The translations under genes and the position numbers were made by a program. Shown here piece by piece: positions 8,669 through 16,195 of a stretch of DNA of 64,000 nucleotides (its first letter is position 1; every line of letters starts with the position of its first letter). Source of the stretch: an uncultured bacterium (lineage in GTDB: Bacteria; Pseudomonadota; Alphaproteobacteria; Rhodospirillales; Rhodospirillaceae); contig CAISTS010000029.1 in assembly GCA_903888485.1 (NCBI GenBank), positions 62,001-126,000 of the forward strand, given 5' to 3'. The notes below the pieces were generated by a model. It worked only from the letters and a program-made list of their open reading frames with translations. It made no database searches and was not told the DNA's origin.

Positions 8669-8962
8669 TTATCTTATACGTCTGAACGCGAAGTTATCGG
8701 CGTAGGACTTGGGAACGATCGTGCGCTCCTTCGGCTCCTCGATTTCGAATTCGAGGCCGCTGCGCGAAGCGTAGGCCACCGCTTCGTCCTTGGTGTCGAA
8801 CCAAAGCTTGAGTTGGCGGTTGGTGTCGTGGGAACCGGGCCAGCCCATGAGCGGATCGGCTTCCTGCGGATCCGCCGGAGCGTACTCCAGCAGCCAGCGG
8901 GTAGTGTTGGCGCGGCCCGATTGCATGGCCGTCTTGGTCGGTTTTGAGATCCTGGCCGTCAT
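8669..8962 (-). CDS. NADH dehydrogenase accessory subunit, NDUFS4 / ETC complex I conserved-region family
   Basis: A 97-residue protein matching the bacterial form of the 18-kDa complex I subunit (PF04800): an ISKPTKTAMQSG start, the WLLEY...DPLMGW..S.DT motif, DTKDEAVAYA, and the ending PKSYADNF. In alphaproteobacteria this small supernumerary subunit binds complex I on the cytoplasmic side and stabilises it. The start at ATG 8962 is chosen over the in-frame ATG at 8983 because GAGGGAAC precedes it at the right distance and the family begins with this segment. It sits between two tRNA genes, all on the minus strand. Confidence 0.93.
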   Translation of the reverse strand: MTARISKPTKTAMQSGRANTTRWLLEYAPADPQEADPLMGWPGSHDTNRQLKLWFDTKDEAVAYASRSGLEFEIEEPKERTIVPKSYADNFAFRRIR

Positions 8963-9020
8963 GTTCCCTCGTCCTCGCCTCAATCTAAAAGCTTAATGAC
9001 CGATATTACCGGCGAAGGAT

Positions 9021-9097
9021 TGGTCGGAGCGAGAGGATTCGAACCTCCGACATCCAGCTCCCAAAGCTGGCGCTCTACCAGGCTGAGCTACGCTCCG
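9021..9097 (-). tRNA. tRNA-Pro (anticodon TGG)
   Basis: The minus-strand 77-mer has acceptor CGGAGCG/CGCTCCG, D-arm GCTC/GAGC, anticodon arm CCAGC-TTTGGGA-GCTGG, T-arm GGAGG-TTCGAAT-CCTCT (one G-U pair), discriminator A and encoded CCA. The anticodon TGG reads CCA and related proline codons. Confidence 0.97.
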
Positions 9098-9129
9098 ACG
9101 GCCCTAGACGCCCCGGTTTTCTAAGGGTT

Positions 9130-9662
9130 CCGGGGCAGAGCCGCAACCGCGCAATAAGCCGAATGGCGGAACAGGCCCCCCCCCCTTGGCCGCCCGGCAG
9201 AGTTCCGCACAGGAGTTCATGGGCTTCCTTATGGGGCAGACTTGGGGATAAAGCGGCCGCCGGGGACCAGCGTTCTTCGAAGGGCTGATCGTCCGAGGTT
9301 TAGATGACCGAGAGTTCCGGGCGGATCGCCCGCACCTGCTCTGCAACACCCCAGCCGGTCAGCTGCCCGGCCATCTGGAGATCGGCAATCGGTCGTTCAG
9401 ATCTTCGCAAACTCGAACGTGCGTTGCTGGCGCGCCGCCGCGTCGCTCATCTCGCGCTAGCGTGTGACGTCTTGGAAAACATACACGGCGCCGACCACGT
9501 TCCCCGCCGCATCGCGCAGGGGGTCGATGTCGACACGCGCGATCCAGCGCCGGCCATCAGGATTGTATACGACCGCTTCGGCGGCGCGTGTGCCTTCGCC
9601 ATACAGAACGGCGTGCGCCACTGGGGATTGATCGAGCGGAATCAGCGGATGGGTATGACTAA
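9130..9662 (-). pseudogene. Decayed PAS / receiver-domain sensor gene
   Basis: Reading the minus strand, 9662-9457 encodes a PAS-domain end (HPLIPLDQSPVAHAVLYGE, then VVYNPDGRRWIARVDIDPLR and VVGAVYVFQDVTR) that stops at TAG 9459-9457. The same strand continues with fragments of a receiver-like domain tail (VRAIRPELSVIY, then RFIPKSAP after a frame change), interrupted by several stops. About 100 bases separate the PAS end from the receiver tail, so the kinase core has been lost by deletion. A run of ten C bases lies at 9176-9185. No intact start is visible. The parent was probably a hybrid sensor kinase. The similarity is judged by eye. Confidence 0.55.
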
Positions 9663-9940
9663 TCGGACCAGGCCTTGAAACGTGAGCGAGACAGCGATGA
9701 GGAACGGATGCGATCCGTCAAAAGTTCATCTGCGCCGCGATGAAATGTTGCTCCTGTCTCGGCGTCGAAGGCCCCTCCCAAGAGGAAACCCACGATGGGG
9801 CCCGCCACAATAAGTCTGTAACAACCTCTGCCTGCATCGTTACAATTGTTAGCCATGGCTCCACGGCGCCTAGTGTATGCTTCTAGCGGGCGTCGGGCAG
9901 GGAAAACAACGAGAAGGCGCCGACTTCAGGGGAGGTTCAG

Positions 9941-9979
9941 GTGACGGGGCTTAGGGGCAACGGCAGGACAATTCCGTGA
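9941..9979 (+). CDS. 12-codon leader peptide overlapping the permease start
   Basis: GTG 9941 lies five bases after a strong ribosome site (AGGGGAGG, 9928-9935) and opens 12 codons ending at TGA 9977-9979. The stop overlaps the GTG start of the permease (GTGA, 9976-9979). The permease start itself has no good ribosome site, so its translation may depend on ribosomes finishing this leader. The encoded peptide (VTGLRGNGRTIP) shows no obvious attenuation codons. It could instead be a chance open frame. Confidence 0.4.
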   Translation: MTGLRGNGRTIP

Positions 9980-11364
9980 GCGCGGCGGCCTCCGAAACGC
10001 CGCACGCACCGGGCGAAGGCGCGCCCCGCCAAGTGCTCTCGCTGTACGATTGCGTCGCTATCATCGTCGGCCTGGTCATCGGCACGGGCATCTTCGGCTT
10101 TCCCAGCATCGTCGCCGGCGTGCTCGGCCAAACTGATGCCATTCTCATGGTGTGGCTGGCCGGCGGCGTCGTCTCGATCATTGGCGCGCTGTGTTACGCC
10201 GAACTGGCAACTGCGTATCCGTCCGCGGGCGGCGAGTACTATTTTCTCACGCGCGCTTACGGGCCCAACATCGGCTTCATGTTCGCCTGGGCGCGCCTGA
10301 CTGTCATTCAAAGCGGCTCGATTGCGCTCTTTGCCTATATCTTCGGCGACTACGCGACCCAGCTCGTTCCGCTCGGCGCCTACAGCGCGGCGATCTATGC
10401 GGCGCTGACGGTCATTGTTCTTACGGCGCTCAATCTCGCCGGCGTGCGCCAGACAAAGAATTTCCAGAACGTTCTGTTTGCCGCGACGATGCTCGGCCTC
10501 GGCGTGCTGATTCTCGCAGGCGTGCTCGGCGCGCCCAGCGAAGCCATCGTCCCAGCACAAGAGCCGCAGGCCATCGGCATGGCCAGTATCGGGACCGCGA
10601 TGCTGCTCGTGCTCTTGACGTTCGGCGGCTGGAACGAAGCGGCTTACATCTCGGCGGAAGTGAAAAATCCCAGCCGCAACATGGTACGCGCGCTCCTGAT
10701 CGCCATCGGCATCATTACCATCGTCTACATGGCGGTGAATTTCGCATATCTCGCGGTGCTCGGACCATCGGGGATGGCGTCGTCGAAGGCCATCGCCGCC
10801 GACGTCATGCGCGCGGCCTTCGGCGACACCGGCGCCCTGATCATGACCTTCATTGTTCTGCTGCTGATCCTCGACAACACCAACATCACACTGTTCACCG
10901 GCGCGCGCAGCGCCTATGCGCTGGGACGTGACTTCCACATGTTCCGCTTCCTCGCGAAGTGGGACGCACCCCGCGGCGTTCCGACCAGCGGCGTCCTCTT
11001 CCAGAGCGCCGTTGCCCTTGCGATCGTGTTCTTCGCCGCCTTCGGACGCCAGGGCGTGCAAACCGTCGTCGATTACTTGCAGCCGGTCTTCTGGGTGTTT
11101 TTCCTGCTCACCGGGCTTTCGCTGTTTGTCCTGCGCCGGAAAGACCCATCCACGGCGCGACCGTTCCGCGTGCCGCTGTATCCGGTTGTGCCCGTGCTGT
11201 TCTGTCTCACGTGCTCCTACATGCTGTATTCGAGCGTGACCTTCACCGGCTCCGGCGCACTTGCCGGATTGGGTGTGCTCGCGCTTGGCCTGCCGTTCCT
11301 GTTCTTTGCCCGCCGCCGTTCTGCCACCGGGGCGGCGCAGCCTTCCACCACGAGCGTTCCCTAA
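9976..11364 (+). CDS. APC-superfamily amino acid permease
   Basis: A 462-residue inner-membrane protein with about 12 hydrophobic spans. The first span carries VGLVIGTGIFGFPSIVA, the unwound-helix GxG(I/V)F motif of APC/LAT transporters, and is followed by LCYAELATAYPSAGGEYYF, a hallmark of the family. It probably moves an amino acid or amine in exchange for protons or another amino acid; the substrate cannot be deduced. The GTG start at 9976 has no strong ribosome site and overlaps a short leader frame. The next gene begins 14 bases downstream. Confidence 0.88.
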   Translation: MSAAASETPHAPGEGAPRQVLSLYDCVAIIVGLVIGTGIFGFPSIVAGVLGQTDAILMVWLAGGVVSIIGALCYAELATAYPSAGGEYYFLTRAYGPNIGFMFAWARLTVIQSGSIALFAYIFGDYATQLVPLGAYSAAIYAALTVIVLTALNLAGVRQTKNFQNVLFAATMLGLGVLILAGVLGAPSEAIVPAQEPQAIGMASIGTAMLLVLLTFGGWNEAAYISAEVKNPSRNMVRALLIAIGIITIVYMAVNFAYLAVLGPSGMASSKAIAADVMRAAFGDTGALIMTFIVLLLILDNTNITLFTGARSAYALGRDFHMFRFLAKWDAPRGVPTSGVLFQSAVALAIVFFAAFGRQGVQTVVDYLQPVFWVFFLLTGLSLFVLRRKDPSTARPFRVPLYPVVPVLFCLTCSYMLYSSVTFTGSGALAGLGVLALGLPFLFFARRRSATGAAQPSTTSVP

Positions 11365-11378
11365 AAAGGAGAAAAACC

Positions 11379-12218
11379 ATGACATTCCACAAAAGCATCG
11401 GCGCGCTTGCGTGTGCGGCACTGCTGGTCGCCTTCAGCGCCAGCGCCCAGAACAAGTTCCCCGGCGAAGGCGGCGTCAATCTCGACGTGCCTTACGTGCC
11501 GACCCCGCAGAACGTGGTCAACCGCATGCTCGAAATGGCGCAGGCCAGCGCCAACGACATCCACTATGACCTGGGCTCGGGCGATGGTCGCATCGTCGTC
11601 ACCGCCGCGCGCGACTTCAAAGTGAAGAAGGGCGTCGGCATCGAGATTGATCCCGTGCGCATCAAGGAAGCCAACGCCAATGCGAAGAGCGCCGGCGTCA
11701 CCGACCGCGTCACCTTCATGCAGACCGACTTGTTCGCCTTCGACTTCACCGAGGCGAACGTGCTGACGCTCTACCTCCTCCCCGACGTGAACCTCAAACT
11801 GCGTCCAACCATCCTTGACCGCATGAAGCCCGGCACACGCGTCGTCAGCCACGCCTTCACCATGGGCGACTGGCGCCCGGACAATCAGGACACCGTCGAC
11901 GGCGAGACGCTGTACTTCTGGGTCGTGCCCTCGAAGGTCGGCGGCAATTGGGAATGGAAGGTCGGCAACGACACCTATCTCGCCAACTTCACGCAGATGT
12001 ACCAGGTGGTCACCGGCACGGTGACGGGCCCCAGCGGCCAGACGATGATCTCCAACAGTGTCCTGCGCGGCGAGAACTTCCGCTTCGATGCGCAAGTCAC
12101 CCAAGGCGGCGCGCCCGTGACCATGCACTTCGTCGGCAAGGTCGCCGGCGGCCAGATCGGCGGCGCGGTGGATTTCGGCGGCAAGGATATGACCCGCGTC
12201 ACCGCCACCAAGAAATAG
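11379..12218 (+). CDS. Class I SAM-dependent methyltransferase with an export signal
   Basis: A 279-residue protein from ATG 11379, behind AAAAGGAG. Residues 1-23 form a signal peptide (ACAALLVAFSASA-Q). The body has a SAM-binding motif DLGSGDGR at residues 64-71 and an acidic IEID after beta-2, so it keeps methyltransferase features. The second half (about 165-279) is a beta-rich domain (VTGTVTGPSGQTM, GQIGGAVDFGG). A methyltransferase with a signal peptide is odd, because SAM is cytoplasmic. Either the hydrophobic N-terminus is a membrane anchor facing inwards, or the domain has a different use. It is followed by a strong terminator. Confidence 0.75.
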   Translation: MTFHKSIGALACAALLVAFSASAQNKFPGEGGVNLDVPYVPTPQNVVNRMLEMAQASANDIHYDLGSGDGRIVVTAARDFKVKKGVGIEIDPVRIKEANANAKSAGVTDRVTFMQTDLFAFDFTEANVLTLYLLPDVNLKLRPTILDRMKPGTRVVSHAFTMGDWRPDNQDTVDGETLYFWVVPSKVGGNWEWKVGNDTYLANFTQMYQVVTGTVTGPSGQTMISNSVLRGENFRFDAQVTQGGAPVTMHFVGKVAGGQIGGAVDFGGKDMTRVTATKK

Positions 12219-12236
12219 CTTCAGCCCAAGTTCATC

Positions 12237-12272
12237 AAACCCGCGCGGGGGCCTACCCTCGCGCGGGTTTTT
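12237..12272 (+). terminator. Rho-independent terminator after the exported methyltransferase gene
   Basis: AAACCCGCGCG (12237-12247) pairs perfectly with CGCGCGGGTTT (12260-12270) around a 12-base loop, and the T-run continues to 12272. This is a strong plus-strand terminator 18 bases after the stop codon at 12218, and it separates the permease/methyltransferase unit from the next gene. Confidence 0.92.
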
Positions 12273-12325
12273 CTTTGCGCGCGGCTACTCTACACTCCGC
12301 GCTCACCAAACAAGGGAGTGTAGCG

Positions 12326-12988
12326 ATGTCGCGCGAAACGCTGGGACTGAGCGAGAACCTGCTGACCTATGTGCGCAAGGTGGGCATGCGTGAAGACGCG
12401 GATCTCGCGCGCTTGCGCGAAGAGACCGCCCACCACCCCATGGCGCGTATGCAGATCTCGCCCGAGCAGGGCCAGTTCATGGCGCTGCTGGTGGAGTTGT
12501 TCGGCGCGGCCAAGACGTTTGAGGTCGGCACCTTCACCGGCTACAGCGCCATGGTCGTCGCCAAGGCCATCGGGCCGAACGGCCGCGTGATCGCGCTCGA
12601 CGTCAGCGAGGAATTCACTTCCGTCGCGCGCCGCCACTGGGCCAAGGCCGGCGTCGCGGACCGCATCGACCTGCGCTTAGCCCCGGCCGCTCAAAGCCTG
12701 GAAGGAATGCTGAAGGCGGGCGAAGCCGACAGCTACGACTTCTGCTTCATCGACGCCGACAAGACCGGCTACGACACCTACTACGAGTATGCGCTCAAGC
12801 TGCTGCGGCCGGGTGGATTGATCGCCATCGATAACGTGCTGTGGAGCGGGAAGGTCGCCGATCCGGCGGACACCTCGGAGGATACCGTTGCCCTGCGTGC
12901 GCTCAACACAAAAATCTCAAAAGATGAGCGCGTTACGCACAGTCTGGTGCCCATCGGCGATGGGCTCACGCTGGCGATGAAGCGCTAA
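12326..12988 (+). CDS. O-methyltransferase, caffeoyl-CoA O-methyltransferase (Methyltransf_3) family
   Basis: A 220-residue protein starting at ATG 12326 after AAGGGAG. It has the family motifs KTFEVGTFTGYSA (residues 63-75, SAM binding), IALDVSEE (acidic SAM ribose contact) and FCFIDADK (139-146, metal and substrate site). It would transfer a methyl group from SAM to a hydroxyl of a small catechol-like substrate with a divalent cation. It stands alone, convergent with a DUF192 gene whose stop codon interleaves with its own (CTAA, 12985-12988). Confidence 0.9.
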   Translation: MSRETLGLSENLLTYVRKVGMREDADLARLREETAHHPMARMQISPEQGQFMALLVELFGAAKTFEVGTFTGYSAMVVAKAIGPNGRVIALDVSEEFTSVARRHWAKAGVADRIDLRLAPAAQSLEGMLKAGEADSYDFCFIDADKTGYDTYYEYALKLLRPGGLIAIDNVLWSGKVADPADTSEDTVALRALNTKISKDERVTHSLVPIGDGLTLAMKR

Positions 12989-13506
12989 GGCGCGTTGCCC
13001 AAGGCGGCATGGAGCACCACGTCGCCGTTCTTGATGCCGAGGCGCTTGGCGGTCCCAGCCGGCACTTCCAGCACGGCGCGCACCAAATCATTTGGTCCGA
13101 CCGGCGCTTCGGAATGCGGCGTCGTGTTCTCGGCGATGTCGGCGATGGTCCCGTTCGCGCGGATGAAAATCATGTCCAGCGGAATGAAAGTGTTGCGCAT
13201 CCAGAAACGCTCGATCTGCGTACGCTCGAAAACGAACAGCATTCCTTTATCCGCATCAAGGTGATCGCGGTGCATGAGGCCGATGTCGCGCTCCGGCTGG
13301 GTATCGGCGAGTTCGACGGTGAACGCGTGGGTGTTGCCGCCGCTTTGAATCGACAAAGGCGACGTGGGCAGCGATTGCGCTTTGGCCGGGTTGAATGGCT
13401 CGAAGGGCCTAATGCCCTGCGCCTCCGATCCGCACGATGCAGTGACCAGCCCCATAAGCAGGGCGCAAACAACCATCAAGCGCCGTGATAGGCCGAGCAT
13501 ATTCAT
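12985..13506 (-). CDS. DUF192 family lipoprotein
   Basis: A 173-residue protein with a lipoprotein signal: hydrophobic core, then VTASC with the lipid-carrying Cys25. The mature part is a DUF192 domain: ERDIGLMHRDHLDADKGMLF, then RFWMRNTFIPLDMIFI and AVLEVPAG, the conserved core of this small beta-barrel family. DUF192 proteins are exported and of unknown biochemical function. Its start overlaps the stop of the Panacea gene by four bases (13503-13506), so the two are translated from one message. Confidence 0.9.
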   Translation of the reverse strand: MNMLGLSRRLMVVCALLMGLVTASCGSEAQGIRPFEPFNPAKAQSLPTSPLSIQSGGNTHAFTVELADTQPERDIGLMHRDHLDADKGMLFVFERTQIERFWMRNTFIPLDMIFIRANGTIADIAENTTPHSEAPVGPNDLVRAVLEVPAGTAKRLGIKNGDVVLHAALGNAP

Positions 13507-14066
13507 TCTACGCGCTTGGGGGTCCAGCGGTGGGCCGTGACCGGCTTGCCGGTGGCGTTGCGCATCACTTTGGGGCGCAGCACCTTGCCCGCCGCTGGCG
13601 CATCGCTGGCGACCATCGGCGTCTGCTTTCGCGTCAGGCCTTGCGTGCCGTAAAAATCCACCATGGCTTCGAAGACGATCTCCGATCCCGGCTCCACGGA
13701 GAAGGCGTCGGCGTAGGGCGGATGACGCTTGATCAATTTCGTCAGGTGATCGGTCGAGTGCGCGCCGAATTGTCGCCAGATGCTGTCGAGGATGTGGCGC
13801 GGCAACTCGTCAACGGGCTTTAACTCTACCGCCGGCCGGCCGCGCGCAAAGGCGCGGAAGATCGTGGGCTCAATGGGGCCGTCTTCGGTAGCAATGAAGG
13901 TCGCGGGCATCAGCTTGGCGCCGCTCTGCAGCACGCCGAAATAGCCCTGCGCGAGGAACATCAGGCGGTGGAGTTTCTGGGGCTGAAGATATTCGCCGTC
14001 GTCCTGCGCGCGATCGAGGAACCAGCACGCCACCTCGAAGCAGGATTCAACAGCCGTCGGGCCCAT
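13503..14066 (-). CDS. Panacea-domain (SocA-like, DUF4065) protein
   Basis: A 187-residue soluble protein with the Panacea core near residues 25-75: LQPQKLHRLMFLAQGYFG followed by an EDGPIEPTIFRAF segment. This corresponds to the K-LQKL-YYAQGW and A--HGPV-P-VY-- pattern of SocA. SocA is a proteolytic adaptor antitoxin in Caulobacter, and Panacea domains act as the neutralising part of many toxin pairs. No obvious toxin lies beside it: the downstream neighbour is a DUF192 lipoprotein and the upstream gene encodes an unknown 136-residue protein. It is therefore either an orphan adaptor or a partner of one of these unknowns. The C-terminal 60 residues are basic and proline-rich. Confidence 0.75.
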   Translation of the reverse strand: MGPTAVESCFEVACWFLDRAQDDGEYLQPQKLHRLMFLAQGYFGVLQSGAKLMPATFIATEDGPIEPTIFRAFARGRPAVELKPVDELPRHILDSIWRQFGAHSTDHLTKLIKRHPPYADAFSVEPGSEIVFEAMVDFYGTQGLTRKQTPMVASDAPAAGKVLRPKVMRNATGKPVTAHRWTPKRVE

Positions 14067-14093
14067 GGCAGCAGATGATCTCAGAAGATGAAC

Positions 14094-14504
14094 TTAGCGG
14101 AGCATACCGATATCGGTGCTGGTTTCGGCAGCACGCATGAGCGCCTGATTGAATTCATAGATGGCGATGTTGCGCTCCGCTTCGACGCCGCCGCGCACCG
14201 GAGTCCGTGCCGAATGGGCGGCCTGGGCCTGCATGATGGTGGTGCCCACCTCGCGCGAGACCAGGACGCCGCCAAAACTGACGACATTATCGAGAAACGG
14301 ACCCGCCGGGCGCCTGCGGCGGCGCGGGGTCGTGTCGAATTCCTCGAAGTCATCATAGCCCCGGGCTTGGTCATGAGCCGGCGGAGCATAGGATCCCGAT
14401 ATCGGATCGACAAACTCACTGAGCGACGCAACGGCATTACGCGGCTGCGATATCCGCACAGCCGGTCCTACTATCCCCGCATTGGCAACCTGAGCGGTGC
14501 TCAT
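14094..14504 (-). CDS. Unrecognised 136-residue protein
   Basis: The frame starts at ATG 14504 and ends at TAA 14094-14096, 27 bases before the Panacea start. I do not recognise the family. The N-terminal half is low-complexity and probably disordered, with a PRRRRRPAG basic cluster; the C-terminal half looks helical (AERNIAIYEFNQALMRAAE). There is no signal peptide or membrane span. A good sigma-70-like promoter lies upstream at 14550-14579. It is probably the first gene of an operon with the Panacea and DUF192 genes. A role as partner of the Panacea protein is possible but not shown. Confidence 0.7.
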   Translation of the reverse strand: MSTAQVANAGIVGPAVRISQPRNAVASLSEFVDPISGSYAPPAHDQARGYDDFEEFDTTPRRRRRPAGPFLDNVVSFGGVLVSREVGTTIMQAQAAHSARTPVRGGVEAERNIAIYEFNQALMRAAETSTDIGMLR

Positions 14505-14549
14505 GGTCGTCGGGTCCTTGCGCGCAAAAGTTTATTGTTCGTTACGCTA

Positions 14550-14579
14550 TTTATATGGCCTGCGTGCCCGCCAAGTCAA
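14550..14579 (-). promoter_or_regulatory. Sigma-70-like promoter for the 136-residue protein operon
   Basis: On the minus strand TTGACT (14579-14574) and TATAAA (14555-14550) are separated by 18 bases, close to consensus. The site is about 45 bases upstream of ATG 14504, inside an AT-rich stretch. Confidence 0.55.
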
Positions 14580-14667
14580 ACGGAAGGACCCCCTTTCGGG
14601 TTCCAAAAAAACACAAAAATCTTTGAAATATCAAAATATTAAGGACTCATTAACCAGTGTGGCGGCG

Positions 14668-14766
14668 CTAACCCTGCAGCGCCAAGGCCAGCAAAGACCA
14701 AAGGTAAAGGGTAAGAAATAAGCCAAGCAGGGCAGATGTTTCCTTGATGAAGCCGGTGGCGCTCAT
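14668..14766 (-). CDS. 32-residue single-span membrane peptide under LexA-box control (SidA-like arrangement)
   Basis: ATG 14766 is followed by 32 codons and TAG 14670-14668. The ribosome site AAAGGGA lies seven bases upstream. The peptide begins MSATGFIKETSALL, with a charged or polar N-terminus, and continues as an unbroken hydrophobic helix of about 20 residues with two tryptophan/tyrosine-type aromatics (LYLWSLLALAL), ending in QG. This is the form of a small inner-membrane peptide. The promoter upstream (TTGACA-N17-TCTTAT) is overlapped by two perfect alphaproteobacterial SOS boxes. Caulobacter SidA, a 29-residue SOS-induced inner-membrane division inhibitor, has the same design. Homology to SidA is not shown by sequence; the functional parallel is inference. 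Confidence 0.65.
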   Translation of the reverse strand: MSATGFIKETSALLGLFLTLYLWSLLALALQG

Positions 14767-14795
14767 GGAGTGGTCCCTTTCATTTCACGCGTTTA

Positions 14796-14810
14796 GTTCG
14801 TCTTTTGTTC
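14796..14810. promoter_or_regulatory. LexA (SOS) box 1, GTTC-N7-GTTC
   Basis: GTTCGTCTTTTGTTC is an exact match to the alphaproteobacterial LexA site, two GTTC half-sites spaced by seven bases. It lies 30-44 bases upstream of the ATG of the 32-residue peptide, just downstream of its predicted transcription start, where bound LexA would block transcription. Confidence 0.7.
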
Positions 14811-14820
14811 TTGTGGGGTT

Positions 14821-14849
14821 ATAAGAACAAATAAAGAACAACCTGTCAA
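14821..14849 (-). promoter_or_regulatory. Promoter of the 32-residue peptide, overlapped by LexA box 2
   Basis: On the minus strand a consensus -35 TTGACA (14849-14844) is followed after 17 bases by TCTTAT (14826-14821) as -10. The spacer is occupied by LexA box 2. This geometry predicts tight repression in undamaged cells. Confidence 0.6.
14825..14839. promoter_or_regulatory. LexA (SOS) box 2, GAAC-N7-GAAC
   Basis: GAACAAATAAAGAAC is the same site in the other orientation (minus strand GTTCTTTATTTGTTC), exact in both half-sites and the 7-base spacer. Its centre is 29 bases from that of box 1. Being between the -35 and -10 of the peptide promoter, it would exclude RNA polymerase. The dusA start lies 66 bases away on the other side. 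Confidence 0.7.
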
Positions 14850-14904
14850 GCGCCTCTCCAAGGGGGTCTTGCGGGCGGGCCCGGGAACGCATAACCCAAG
14901 GTCC

Positions 14905-15927
14905 ATGAATGGAAATTCGAATCCGCATACGGGCGCGCACCGTTTCTCCGTTGCGCCGATGATGGACTGCACGGACCGGCATTGCCGGTATCTGATGCGT
15001 CTGATCACGCGCCGCGCCCTGCTCTACACCGAGATGGTGACGTCGGCGGCCATCGTGCGCGGCGCCGACCCCAAACGCTTCCTGGCCTTAGACCAGAGTG
15101 AACACCCGGTCGCACTGCAGCTGGGGGGCAGCGACCCGGCGCAACTCGCCACCGCCGCCCGCATGGCGGAGGACTTCGGCTACGACGAGGTCAACCTGAA
15201 CGTGGGCTGCCCCAGCGACCGCGTCACGTCTGGGCGCTTCGGCGCCTGCCTGATGGCCGAGCCCCAGTTGGTCGCCGACTGTGTACGCGCTATGCAGGAT
15301 GCCGTGTCGGTGCCGGTGACGGTCAAGACGCGCATCGGCATCGACGACATGGACAGCGAGCAGCACCTCGACGACTTCGTCGGCACGGTCGCGGACGCAG
15401 GCTGCGCTCTGTTCATCATCCATGCCCGCAAAGCCTGGCTGCAGGGGCTTTCTCCGAAGGAGAACCGCGAGATCCCACCGCTGCACTACGACCGCGTCCA
15501 CCGTCTGAAACGCAGGTTCCCCGCGCTGGGTATCGTGCTGAACGGCGGCCTCAAGACGTTGCCCGCGGCGCTGGCCGCTTTGACCGATGCCGATGGCACC
15601 CAGCTCGACGGCGCCATGCTCGGCCGCGCGCCCTATGACTCGCCCTACATGCTGGCGGACGTCGACCGCACCTTCTTCGGCGACCTCGCCGTGCCCCTGC
15701 CCCGCGCGGCCGTCGTGGACGCCTATCTCGACTATGCGATGCCGCTGATCGCCGCCGGGGCCCGGCGGCATCTCGTGCTGCGCCACCTGGTCGGGCTGTT
15801 CCACGGCTGCGCCGGCGCACGCGCCTGGCGCCAGGCGGTGACGCGCATCGGCCAGGAGGGCGGCGATCCGCGATCCCTGGAAACAGTCGCGCAAAGGCTG
15901 GGTGAAAGCCGCGTCCTCGCGGCCTAG
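14905..15927 (+). CDS. dusA: tRNA-dihydrouridine synthase A
   Basis: A 340-residue FMN-dependent reductase that converts uridine to dihydrouridine in the D-loop of tRNA (positions 20/20a). It has the DusA opening RFSVAPMMDCTDRHCRY (residues 13-29), the active-site Cys102 in NVGCPSDRV, the FMN phosphate region GIVLNGG, and LGRAPYDSPYML near residue 250, as in DusA rather than DusB/C. The start at ATG 14905 is preferred over the in-frame GTG at 14869 because the family begins just before HRFSVAP. It lies downstream of the LexA-box region, on the opposite strand from the small membrane peptide. Confidence 0.95.
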   Translation: MNGNSNPHTGAHRFSVAPMMDCTDRHCRYLMRLITRRALLYTEMVTSAAIVRGADPKRFLALDQSEHPVALQLGGSDPAQLATAARMAEDFGYDEVNLNVGCPSDRVTSGRFGACLMAEPQLVADCVRAMQDAVSVPVTVKTRIGIDDMDSEQHLDDFVGTVADAGCALFIIHARKAWLQGLSPKENREIPPLHYDRVHRLKRRFPALGIVLNGGLKTLPAALAALTDADGTQLDGAMLGRAPYDSPYMLADVDRTFFGDLAVPLPRAAVVDAYLDYAMPLIAAGARRHLVLRHLVGLFHGCAGARAWRQAVTRIGQEGGDPRSLETVAQRLGESRVLAA

Positions 15928-16195
15928 ATCCAAGCCATCCCATTGTAAAATAGGAATAATGTGCATTCCGCCGCGCACGGTCCCCTGCGCCGCGCGATCA
16001 CGCACCAATTAATGCGCCGGCGATGCCCGTGTCGGCGTAAAATGCCAGGAACTTCAACCCCTTGCCGCGCCGGCCTCTTTCATGCGAGTGACAACATATC
16101 CGGAAGTCGCCACAGGCGCTTCCGCCGGGGGGCATGCGGGCGGCAAAGCAGCGCCTGGCACGTGGGACAACGATGGTCGCGGAGCTGGCTTAGGC

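Noticed and set aside
9304-9678. A 124-codon plus-strand frame in the tRNA-Pro to permease gap
   Set aside because: It is the antisense of the decayed PAS/receiver gene; it has no ribosome site and its translation has no recognisable pattern.
14497-14721. A 74-codon plus-strand frame across the region upstream of dusA
   Set aside because: It overlaps both the promoter of the 136-residue protein and the end of the small membrane peptide gene, lacks a ribosome site, and ends in low-complexity Lys/Gln-rich residues.
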